This document shows, piece after piece, positions 7,338 to 14,057 of a DNA stretch of 26,779 nt. The stretch comes from Thiohalospira sp051745535 (lineage in GTDB: Bacteria; Pseudomonadota; Gammaproteobacteria; Thiohalospirales; Thiohalospiraceae). Position 1 is the stretch's first letter, and the number at the start of each line of letters is the position of its first letter. The notes below the pieces were generated by a model, which saw only the letters and a list, made by a program, of their open reading frames with translations, was not told where the DNA came from and did no database searches. A program made the position numbers and the translations under genes. The stretch lies in NCBI GenBank assembly GCA_051745535.1, contig JBNJED010000009.1:1-26779 (forward strand). Direction: 5' to 3'.

Positions 7338-7976
7338 TCAGACCTCCTCGGTCTTGTCGGGGTATTCGCAGAGGTCGGCGATGACGCAGGCCCCGCACCG
7401 GGGCTTCCGGGCCACACAGACGTAGCGGCCGTGGAGGATGAGCCAGTGGTGGGCGCCGTGGAGGTACGCCCCGGGCACGACCTCCAGGAGCCGATCCTCT
7501 ACCTCGCGCACCGTCTTCCCCGGCGCCAGACCGGTCCGGTTGGAGACCCGGAAGATGTGGGTGTCCACGGCGATGGTGGGCTCGTCGAAGGCGGTATTGA
7601 GCACCACGTTGGCCGTCTTGCGCCCCACGCCGGGCAGGGCCTCCAGCGCCCTGCGGTCCCGCGGGACCTCGCCGCCGTGGTCCTCCACCAGCATCCGGCA
7701 GGCCTGGATGATGTTGCGCGCCTTGGAATTGTAGAGGCCGATGGAGTTGATGTACCCCTTCAGACCCTCTTCACCGAGATCGAGGATGGCCTGTGGCGTG
7801 TTCGCCACCGGGAAGAGCTTCGCCGTGGCCTTGTTGACGCCGCGATCGGTGGCCTGCGCGGAGAGGATCACCGCGATGAGCAGCTCGAAGGGGGAGGCGT
7901 ACTGCAGCTCCGAATCGGGAGCGGGATTCTCGGCGGCCAGGCGCTGGAACAGCGTCTCGACGGTGGCGGGATCCAA
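7338..7976 (-). CDS. nth: Endonuclease III, DNA glycosylase/AP lyase
   Basis: Nth removes oxidised pyrimidines from DNA and cleaves the abasic site. The 212-aa length matches the E. coli enzyme. The helix-hairpin-helix LPGVGRKTANVVLN carries the catalytic lysine K120, and VDTHIFR carries the catalytic aspartate D138. The 4Fe-4S loop has C187, C194, C197 and C203 with the standard C-x6-C-x2-C-x5-C spacing. The start is taken as TTG (7974-7976) because the residues from there align with the usual Nth N-terminus; GGAG lies eight bases upstream. Position downstream of rnf is conserved in many gammaproteobacteria, but here an extra gene lies between. Confidence 0.96.
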   Translation of the reverse strand: MDPATVETLFQRLAAENPAPDSELQYASPFELLIAVILSAQATDRGVNKATAKLFPVANTPQAILDLGEEGLKGYINSIGLYNSKARNIIQACRMLVEDHGGEVPRDRRALEALPGVGRKTANVVLNTAFDEPTIAVDTHIFRVSNRTGLAPGKTVREVEDRLLEVVPGAYLHGAHHWLILHGRYVCVARKPRCGACVIADLCEYPDKTEEV

Positions 7977-7993
7977 GGTCGCGGTCTCCGGCG

Positions 7994-8017
7994 AGCGCCG
8001 CCGGGGCCGGCGGCGCT
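7994..8017 (-). other. Strong GC hairpin between the unknown gene and nth
   Basis: AGCGCCGCCG (7994-8003) and CGGCGGCGCT (8008-8017) form a perfect 10-bp stem with a 4-nt loop in the 50-bp gap. No U-tract follows on the - strand. It sits 17 nt ahead of the TTG start of nth, so it may separate expression of the two genes, stabilise the upstream mRNA end, or limit nth translation. Confidence 0.5.
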
Positions 8018-8026
8018 GATACGGTC

Positions 8027-8443
8027 TCAGGTGTGGCGGAAGAAGCCGATGTCCGGCGCGGCCTCCCGCGGGTTCGCCTCGGCCTCCTTGCGCAGCCCCT
8101 CGACCACCTTCTTGTGCTCTTCCTCGAGCTTGTGCATGGCCTCCTCGGACTGGCGGGGGAAGACCACGCCCTTGAGGAAGTCACCCAGGTCGGCCAGGGC
8201 GACGGCCCAGGCCTTGTCGTTGAGGTGGAAGTTGTGGTGCGCGTGCTGGCCGAAGGGATATTCCTTGAACTCGTGGCCCTTGGTGACCTTGAGCTCGGAA
8301 TCGTTCTCCACCATCTCCTTCGCCTGGTTGTACCACCACTGGTAGTACTTCTCCTGGAGGTCGGCGTTGAAGCCCTCGGCCTCGAAGAAGGCGTTGGTGG
8401 AAGCGCGACCGCCCCGGCCGCTGAAGGGGAAATGTCCAGCCAT
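8027..8443 (-). CDS. Unrecognised aromatic- and histidine-rich small protein
   Basis: I do not recognise a family for this 138-aa protein. It has no signal peptide or membrane segment. The N-terminal half is rich in aromatic residues (MAGHFPFSGRGG; EKYYQWWYNQAKEM at 31-44). The middle holds a histidine cluster, GQHAHHNFHLND (65-76, with H67, H69, H70 and H73), which could bind metal. The C-terminal half is a charged helix (QSEEAMHKLEEEHKKVVEGL, 98-117) ending in DIGFFRHT. The frame has strong coding character and a clear ATG with AGGAG about nine bases upstream. It lies between the rnf operon and nth on the same strand, behind a 325-bp spacer, so it probably has its own promoter. Confidence 0.8.
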   Translation of the reverse strand: MAGHFPFSGRGGRASTNAFFEAEGFNADLQEKYYQWWYNQAKEMVENDSELKVTKGHEFKEYPFGQHAHHNFHLNDKAWAVALADLGDFLKGVVFPRQSEEAMHKLEEEHKKVVEGLRKEAEANPREAAPDIGFFRHT

Positions 8444-8768
8444 CTTCCTGACTCCTCGTGGTTTCTTGAAGGGACCGTGACCTCGCAGTCACAGCCTGGG
8501 AAATCCGCCGCGAGGATACCGCAGGCGGGTCCGGCGGTACAGTCATCTGCTTTTGCGTCAGCGTGCCTGCTTGCTCAGCGCATGAGGTGGGCCCGAACGG
8601 AGGCGCTGCCCCGAGAAGGCTGTGCGGTGAGTGCGCCGGGGGTGGGCTCGTGCGGGGCCTCGGCGGCCATGGAAGGCCGCCGTGGAGCGCCAGGGATGGT
8701 CCTCGCGTCTCCGCACGAGCCCACCCCCGGCGCACTTGCCGCCTCTTCGAAAGCCTCCCATAGCCCCC
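8444..8768. other. 325-bp gene-free spacer between rnfE and the unknown gene
   Basis: I see no credible gene here; open frames are shadows of GC-rich sequence. From the left it holds the ribosome site of the unknown gene, a small hairpin (GTGAC at 8476-8480 pairing with GTCAC at 8487-8491), presumably the promoter of that gene (no clear boxes), and then the large inverted repeat listed separately. Confidence 0.6.
8624..8742. repeat. Large inverted repeat with nested hairpin, 34 bp after rnfE
   Basis: Positions 8631-8655 are an exact reverse complement of 8711-8735 (25 bp, no mismatch). On the + strand RNA the stem extends by seven more pairs to 8624 and 8742 with two G-U pairs. The 55-nt loop contains a second perfect stem, CGGCGGCC (8661-8668) with GGCCGCCG (8675-8682). 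It could end rnf transcription, but no U-tract follows. The size is more like a short palindromic mobile element or a structured RNA. Confidence 0.8.
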
Positions 8769-9455
8769 TTAACCCTGGGCCGCCGCTTCGGGCTCCGCCT
8801 CGGGGGCTGGTGCCGGCCGCGCAGCGGCGCGGGCGTCGACGACATTCTTCACCGCGATGAGCAGGCCCAGGCCGATGAAGGCGCCGGGGGGCAGCACGGC
8901 CAGCAGGAAGCCCTCGTAGGCCTCCCACTCCAGGGCCAGGCCCCGGGCCGCCTCGCCGAACATCAGGTGGGCGTCGGCAAACAGCGTCCCCTGGCCGATC
9001 ATTTCCCGCAGCGCCCCCAGGACCACCAGCACGGCGGCGAAGCCGAACCCCATCATCAGGGCGTCGTACATCGATGGCAGTACGGGGTTGCGGGAGGCGA
9101 AGCCCTCGGCCCGGCCGATAATCCCGCAGTTGGTGACGATGAGCGGGATAAAGATCCCGAGGATGCCGTAGAGCTCGTGGAACCAGGCGTTCATGGCCAG
9201 CTCGATGGCGGTCACCGCCGAGGCGATGATGAGCACGAAGGTGGGCAGCCGGATCTCCGGGCGCACCACGTTGCGGATGATGGAGACCAGGGTGCTGGAG
9301 ATCAGCAGCACCAGCAGGGTGGCCAGGCCCAGCCCCAGGCCGTTGACCGCCGAGGTGGTCACCGCCAGCAGGGGGCAGAGACCCAGGAGCTGGACGAGGG
9401 CGACGTTGTTGTTCCACAGCCCCTGGTTGCGGATTTCGCGGTATTCCTCGTTCAT
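8769..9455 (-). CDS. rnfE: Rnf complex subunit RnfE
   Basis: RnfE is an integral membrane subunit of the Rnf ferredoxin:NAD+ oxidoreductase (Rsx in E. coli), related to RnfA and NqrD. This 228-aa protein has about six membrane segments. The N-terminal signature is NQGLWNNNVALVQLLGLCPLLAV, and the second conserved cysteine block is GIFIPLIVTNCGIIGRAE. The paired cysteines of RnfA and RnfE hold a membrane-embedded 2Fe-2S cluster. The tail after residue 205 is Ala/Pro/Glu-rich. The ATG overlaps the rnfG stop as ATGA (9452-9455), and it is the last rnf gene. Confidence 0.95.
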   Translation of the reverse strand: MNEEYREIRNQGLWNNNVALVQLLGLCPLLAVTTSAVNGLGLGLATLLVLLISSTLVSIIRNVVRPEIRLPTFVLIIASAVTAIELAMNAWFHELYGILGIFIPLIVTNCGIIGRAEGFASRNPVLPSMYDALMMGFGFAAVLVVLGALREMIGQGTLFADAHLMFGEAARGLALEWEAYEGFLLAVLPPGAFIGLGLLIAVKNVVDARAAARPAPAPEAEPEAAAQG

Positions 9456-10093
9456 GGCTCCTCCGCTGGTTCGTCGCGGGCGAAGAGCTCGCGACGGTGC
9501 TCCTCGAAGTAGATCAGGGCGCGGCGAACCGCCGCCACCACAGCCCGGGGGGTGATGGTCGCCCCGGTGAACTGGTCGAAGACGCCGCCGTCCTTCTCCA
9601 CCCGCCAGTCCTCCGGCGGGGGATTCCCCAGGCTGCGCCCGGCGAAGTCCTCGATCCAGTCCGAGCGCTCGATCTCGATGGCGTCGCCGAGGCCCGGGGT
9701 CTCGCTGTGGTTGACCACGCGCACCCCGGCGAGAGTGCCGTCGTGGTTGATGGCGACCAGCAGCCGGATGGGCCCGCCGTAGCCGTCGGGGGCGACAGCG
9801 GTCATGACCGCGGCCACCGGCTCGCCGTTACGGCGGGCGCGATAGACGGTGAGTGGATCGGAACTCCCCAGGGCTTCCGGGGCGTTAACGGTGATAGCGT
9901 CCCGGACCGGGTCGTTGTCATAGCGCGCCTCCGGGACCAGTTCGTGGAGGGTCTCCAGGGTGGCCGCGCGCCGGTTCTCGGCGATCCGCTCATCGGTGGC
10001 CTCGTGGGTCAGGGCGACGAGGCCGGTCCCTATCAGGGCAAAGAGGGCGAGGATCCCGCCGGCCAGGGCGATATGGCGCAGGTTGGCCGTCAT
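9452..10093 (-). CDS. rnfG: Rnf complex flavoprotein RnfG
   Basis: This 213-aa subunit has one N-terminal membrane helix (about 8-28) and a periplasmic FMN-binding domain. TPGLGD (132-137) and the flavinylation motif TGAT (176-179) are present, so FMN should be attached to T179. RnfG passes electrons between the membrane iron-sulfur cluster and RnfD. The true start is the ATG at 10091-10093, which overlaps the rnfD stop as ATGA; the open frame continues upstream only as a shadow of rnfD. Covalent attachment requires an ApbE flavin transferase, whose gene is not in this window. Confidence 0.95.
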   Translation of the reverse strand: MTANLRHIALAGGILALFALIGTGLVALTHEATDERIAENRRAATLETLHELVPEARYDNDPVRDAITVNAPEALGSSDPLTVYRARRNGEPVAAVMTAVAPDGYGGPIRLLVAINHDGTLAGVRVVNHSETPGLGDAIEIERSDWIEDFAGRSLGNPPPEDWRVEKDGGVFDQFTGATITPRAVVAAVRRALIYFEEHRRELFARDEPAEEP

Positions 10094-11121
10094 TCCCCCC
10101 TCCCGTGGCCGAAGGTCCGCGGCTGGATGTAGTAGTCCAGCGTGGGGGCGGCGGTGTTCATGAGCAGCACGGCGAAGGCGACGCCGTCGGGGTAGCCGCC
10201 CCAGGTCCGGATGATGTAGATGAAGGCGCCGATGCCGATGCCGTACCAGAAGCGCGCCAGCGGTGCCGAGGGGGCGCTCACCGGGTCGGTGGCGATGAAG
10301 AAGGCACCCAGCAGGGTCGCCCCCGAAAGGATGTGGAAGGCGGGTGAGGCGAAGGCGCCCGGGTCCAGGGCGTAGAAAATCAGCGCCGGGACCCCCACGC
10401 CGAGGATGACGCCGGCCGGCGTCTGCCACGGGACGGTGCCGCGGAAGACCAGCCACAGCCCGCCCAGCAGGAAGAGGGTGTTCACCCATTCCCAGCCGAT
10501 GCCGGCAAGATCACCGAAGATCGGGTTTCCCTGCCAGACCTCCGGGATGGTCTGGTTCTGGCCCAGGGCCGTCTTGATCTGGTCCAGCGGCGTCGCCCGG
10601 GTCACCGCGTCCAGGTCGGCCGCCGCCGGCAGGGTGCCGGTGAGGAAGAACTGCAGATGGGCGCCGAGGTCCACCGCACCGGCCGGCGGCAGCCAGGTGG
10701 TCATCTCCCGGGGGAAGGAGACCAGCAGGATGACGTAGCCCACCATGGCCGGGTTGAAGGGGTTGTGGCCCAGCCCGCCGTAGAGGTGCTTGCCCAGGGC
10801 GATCCCCATGGCCGTCCCCAGCATCGGCAGCCACCAGGGCGCCAGGGGCGGCAGGGCGAGGGCCAGCAGCCAGGCGGTGAGGACCGCCGAGCCGTCTCCC
10901 AGGAAGGGCATGACCGGCCGGTGGCGCAGGCGTAGCACCGCGGCCTCGGTGACGAGCGCCGCCGCCACGGCGGCGGCGAGGTTGAAGGCGATCCCGGGGC
11001 CGAAGAACCAGAGGTGGGCCAGGGTGCCCGGGATGAGGGCGGCGCAGACGGTGACCATCACCCGCCGGACGCTGCTTCCACCGGGGTGGAAGTGGGGCGA
11101 GCTGCGAACCAGTTCGAACAC
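10090..11121 (-). CDS. rnfD: Rnf complex membrane flavoprotein RnfD
   Basis: RnfD is a 343-aa polytopic subunit homologous to NqrB, thought to take part in ion translocation. It starts with SSPHFHPGGSSVRRVM, the conserved cytoplasmic lead. GKHLYGGLGHNPFNPAMVGY (110-129) is a strong family block. The expected FMN attachment threonine is T177 in DAVTRATPLD, the equivalent of SGATP in NqrB. The late segment HILSGATLLGAFFIATDP (263-280) is also conserved. The start codon is GTG (11119-11121), 2 bp after the rnfC stop, so translation is probably coupled. Confidence 0.95.
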   Translation of the reverse strand: MFELVRSSPHFHPGGSSVRRVMVTVCAALIPGTLAHLWFFGPGIAFNLAAAVAAALVTEAAVLRLRHRPVMPFLGDGSAVLTAWLLALALPPLAPWWLPMLGTAMGIALGKHLYGGLGHNPFNPAMVGYVILLVSFPREMTTWLPPAGAVDLGAHLQFFLTGTLPAAADLDAVTRATPLDQIKTALGQNQTIPEVWQGNPIFGDLAGIGWEWVNTLFLLGGLWLVFRGTVPWQTPAGVILGVGVPALIFYALDPGAFASPAFHILSGATLLGAFFIATDPVSAPSAPLARFWYGIGIGAFIYIIRTWGGYPDGVAFAVLLMNTAAPTLDYYIQPRTFGHGRGE

Positions 11122-11123
11122 GA

Positions 11124-12779
11124 CTACTCCCCCTTCCCCGCGCTGCTGTCGTTACCTTCGTCCTCACCCCGCTGGGCCCGGGCCTCGGCGACCTTGCGCT
11201 TCTGTTCCTCGGTGAGCTCGGATTCGTCGGTGTTCTTCGGCTCCACGCCCTGCTGTTCCTTCTTCTCCTGGGCCCGCTTGCGGGCGGCCTCGATGGCGGC
11301 CTTCTTCTTGTCGTCGTCCTTGTTCACCTGCTTCTTCTTCTCCGCCTGGCGGGCGGCCTTCTCCGCCTTCTCCCGCTCCAGGCGCTCGTTGCGGAACTCG
11401 TAGCGGGCGCGGGCGATGTCCGACTTCTTCTTCTCCCGCTCGGCGGCCCAGATCTCGGTCTTGGCGAAGCGGTAGTACTGCACCAGCGGCAGATGGCTGG
11501 GGCAGACGTAGGCGCAGCAGCCGCACTCGATGCAGTCGAAGAGGTTGTAGTCCTGGACCTTGTCGAAGTCCTTGTCCCGGGCGTGCCAGTAGAGCTGCTG
11601 GGGCAGCAGCCGGGCCGGGCAGACCTCCTGGCAGGCGCCGCAGCGGATGCACGGCATGGGCTCCGGCGCCGGGGTCAGCTCCTCGGCGGCGGGGACCAGC
11701 AGGCAGTTGCTGGTCTTGGCCACCGGCGCCTCATGATGGAAGAGGCGGAAGCCCATCATGGGGCCGCCGACGATGATCTCGCCGATGTCCCCCCAGTTGC
11801 GGACCCGCTCCTCCAGCAGTTCGCCCACCGGGGTGCCTAGCCGGACCTGCCAGACCCGCGGCTCGGCGATGGCGCTGCCGGTGACGGTAATGAGCCGGTC
11901 CACCAGGGGCCGCCCCTCGGTGATGGCGCGCTCCACCGCCGTGGCGGTGCCGACGTTGTGACAGACCACCCCCACCTGGATGGGCAGGCCGTCGCTGGGG
12001 ACCTCCTTGCCGGTGAGGGTGTAGATGAGCTGCTTCTCGCCCCCGGCCGGGTAGCGGGTGGGGACGGTGATGATCTCCACCCCGGCCGCGGCGCTGTCGG
12101 TGGCGGCCAGCTCGTCCCGGGCCGCCTTGAGGGCGGCGATGGCGGCCGGCTTGTTGTCCTCCACGCCGATGATGCAGCGCTGGGCCTGCAGGGCGTGGCG
12201 CATGATGAGCATGCCGTGGAGGATGCGGGCCGGTTCCTCCTGCATCAGGCGGTCGTCGCAGGTGATATAGGGCTCGCACTCGGCGCCGTTGAGGATGAGC
12301 GTCTCCACCGGGCGGCCGCCGGGGTTGAGCTTCACCGCACTGGGGAAGCCGGCCCCGCCCAGGCCGACGATGCCGGCCTCGCGGATGCGGTTGCGCAGGT
12401 CCGAGGCCGTCTCGGCGGTGTAGTCGGACACGGGGTGCAGGTCGGTCCAGGCATCCTCGCCGTCGCTGGCGATGACCACGCAGGGGGCGGAGAGGCCGGA
12501 GGGGTGGGCGATGGGCCGGTCCTCCACCGCCTGCACGGTGCCGGAGACGGTGGCGTGGACCGGGGCGCTGACGAAGTCCCGGGCGCGGGCGATGCGCTCG
12601 CCGGTACGCACGTACTGGCCCGGCTCCACGTCCACCTCCGCCGGGGCGCCGATGTGCTGCTGGAGGGGCAGGATCACCTGCTCGGGCAGGGCGGCCTTGC
12701 CGCTGTCCCGCTCGCAGGACTCGGTCTTGTGGCCGGGCAGCTCCAGACCGCCGGGGAAGCGCCACAGCCTAGCGCTCAT
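11124..12779 (-). CDS. rnfC: Rnf complex NADH/ferredoxin-facing subunit RnfC
   Basis: RnfC (551 aa) is the peripheral cytoplasmic subunit that binds NADH and FMN, related to the 51-kDa subunit of complex I. GLGGAGFPSAVKL (139-151) is the nucleotide-binding glycine-rich segment, and LILNGAECEPYIT lies at 161-173. Two 4Fe-4S motifs follow: C377, C380, C383, C387 and C416, C419, C422, C426. After about residue 445 comes a Lys/Glu/Arg-rich helical tail of roughly 100 residues, a variable feature of gammaproteobacterial RnfC. The ATG at 12777-12779 overlaps the end of rnfB by 11 nt and sits at the conserved ARLWRFPGGLELPGHK start; the frame is open upstream but not conserved. Confidence 0.96.
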   Translation of the reverse strand: MSARLWRFPGGLELPGHKTESCERDSGKAALPEQVILPLQQHIGAPAEVDVEPGQYVRTGERIARARDFVSAPVHATVSGTVQAVEDRPIAHPSGLSAPCVVIASDGEDAWTDLHPVSDYTAETASDLRNRIREAGIVGLGGAGFPSAVKLNPGGRPVETLILNGAECEPYITCDDRLMQEEPARILHGMLIMRHALQAQRCIIGVEDNKPAAIAALKAARDELAATDSAAAGVEIITVPTRYPAGGEKQLIYTLTGKEVPSDGLPIQVGVVCHNVGTATAVERAITEGRPLVDRLITVTGSAIAEPRVWQVRLGTPVGELLEERVRNWGDIGEIIVGGPMMGFRLFHHEAPVAKTSNCLLVPAAEELTPAPEPMPCIRCGACQEVCPARLLPQQLYWHARDKDFDKVQDYNLFDCIECGCCAYVCPSHLPLVQYYRFAKTEIWAAEREKKKSDIARARYEFRNERLEREKAEKAARQAEKKKQVNKDDDKKKAAIEAARKRAQEKKEQQGVEPKNTDESELTEEQKRKVAEARAQRGEDEGNDSSAGKGE

Positions 12780-13386
12780 GGTCCATCTCCGCCGCCGCGT
12801 CCGTATCGGCCTGCCCCGCCTGCGCCAGGCCGCGCTGGGCATCCTCGGAGTAGAGCTCCGGGAAGGGCCAGCGCCAGGTCTGCGGCGTCTCCGGTACCGG
12901 CACCATGTAGATGCAGTCCACCGGGCAGGGCTCGATGCAGAGCTCGCAGCCGGTGCACTCGGCCTCGATGACGGTGTGCATCTGCTTGGCGGCGCCGACG
13001 ATGGCGTCCACCGGGCAGGCCTGGACGCAGAGGGTGCAGCCGATGCAGATGTTCTCGTCGATGATGGCGACCTCGGGGGTCTCCTCCTCCTCGCCGTGCT
13101 CGGGATTCAGCGGCTTGGGCTCGCGGCCCAGGAGGTCGGCGAGCTGCTGGATGGTCTGCTCGCCGCCGGGGGGGCACTGGTTGATGTCCGCCTCGCCGGC
13201 GGCGATGGCCTCGGCGTAGGGCCGGCAGCCGGGGTAGCCGCACTGGCCGCACTGGGTCTGGGGGAGGATGGCGTCGATCTGGTCGACCACCGGGTCCCCC
13301 TCCACCTTGAAGCGGATGGAGGCGTAGCCCAGCAGGAGCCCGAAGGCGAGGGCGAGGCCGGCGAGGGCGAGGATGGCTTCAAGCAT
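12769..13386 (-). CDS. rnfB: Rnf complex iron-sulfur subunit RnfB
   Basis: RnfB (205 aa) receives electrons from or gives them to ferredoxin. An N-terminal membrane anchor (residues 3-22) is followed by the RnfB-type 4Fe-4S domain with C46, C49, C54 and C71 (QCGQCGYPGC). A ferredoxin-like pair of clusters follows, CIGCTLCVQACP (114-125) and CTGCELCIEPCP (144-155). The linker between them is acidic (EHGEEEETPE). The start lies 3 bp after the rnfA stop. The C-terminal region after about 165 is variable and overlaps the rnfC start. Confidence 0.96.
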   Translation of the reverse strand: MLEAILALAGLALAFGLLLGYASIRFKVEGDPVVDQIDAILPQTQCGQCGYPGCRPYAEAIAAGEADINQCPPGGEQTIQQLADLLGREPKPLNPEHGEEEETPEVAIIDENICIGCTLCVQACPVDAIVGAAKQMHTVIEAECTGCELCIEPCPVDCIYMVPVPETPQTWRWPFPELYSEDAQRGLAQAGQADTDAAAEMDHER

Positions 13387-13389
13387 GGC

Positions 13390-13971
13390 CTACAGCCGCA
13401 CCAGACCGGAGAAGCCCATGAAGGCCAGGGACATGAGGCCGGCGGTCACCAGCCCCACGGCCGCCCCCTGGAAGGGGACGGGGACGTCGGCGGCGGCGAT
13501 GCGCTCGCGGATGGCGGCGAACAGGATGAGCACCAGGGAGAAGCCCACCGCGGCGCCGAAGCCGTAGACCGCCGACTCCAGGAAGCCGTGGGCCTCCTGG
13601 ACGTTGAGCAGGGCCACGCCAAGGACGGCACAGTTGGTGGTGATGAGCGGCAGGAAGATCCCCAGCACCTGGTAGAGCAGGGGCGAGGTCTTCTGCACCA
13701 CCATCTCGGTGAACTGCACCACCACCGCGATGACCAGAATGAAGGCGATGGTCCGCAGATACTCCAGCCCCAGGGGCGCCAGCAGGTACTCGTTGACGAG
13801 GTAGCTGCAGATCGCCGAGAGGGTGAGCACGAAGGTGGTGGCCAGCCCCATGCCGGTGGCGGTCTCGAGCTTGCGTGATACCCCCATGAAGGGGCACAGC
13901 CCGAGGAACTTCACCAGCACGAAGTTGTTCACCAGGATGGTGCTCACCAGGATGAGCAGGTACTCACTCAT
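13390..13971 (-). CDS. rnfA: Rnf complex membrane subunit RnfA
   Basis: RnfA is a 193-aa six-helix membrane subunit homologous to NqrE. The conserved cysteine blocks NNFVLVKFLGLCPFMGVS (15-32) and LPLITTNCAVLGVALLN are both present. Together with RnfE these form the membrane 2Fe-2S site. It is the first gene of the operon and lies 86 bp after metG on the same strand, with its own predicted promoter. The frame matches the usual length of 193 residues exactly. Confidence 0.97.
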   Translation of the reverse strand: MSEYLLILVSTILVNNFVLVKFLGLCPFMGVSRKLETATGMGLATTFVLTLSAICSYLVNEYLLAPLGLEYLRTIAFILVIAVVVQFTEMVVQKTSPLLYQVLGIFLPLITTNCAVLGVALLNVQEAHGFLESAVYGFGAAVGFSLVLILFAAIRERIAAADVPVPFQGAAVGLVTAGLMSLAFMGFSGLVRL

Positions 13972-13984
13972 GGGACCGCCCGTC

Positions 13985-14032
13985 CATCAGGAACTGATGA
14001 AAAAGTATGACGCCGCCCCCGGGGGTACTCAA
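13985..14032 (-). promoter_or_regulatory. rnfA: Putative rnf operon promoter with palindromes
   Basis: On the - strand, TTGAGT (14027-14032) and CATACT (14004-14009) are 17 bp apart, with a start near 13997 and a leader of about 25 nt to the rnfA ATG. A perfect CATCAG-GAA-CTGATG repeat (13985-13999) covers the predicted start, and CCCCCGGGGG (14016-14025) is centred in the spacer. Either could bind a regulator; none is identified. Confidence 0.5.
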
Positions 14033-14057
14033 CCCCGCGCGGGACGGGTCATAAGGG

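Noticed and set aside
8631..8735. Inverted repeat as an integron attC site
   Set aside because: The arms lack the GTTRRRY/RYYYAAC core ends and no integrase gene is nearby.
8033..8860. 275-codon + strand frame through the rnfE spacer
   Set aside because: It runs antisense to the unknown gene and through the inverted repeat, with no family-like sequence.
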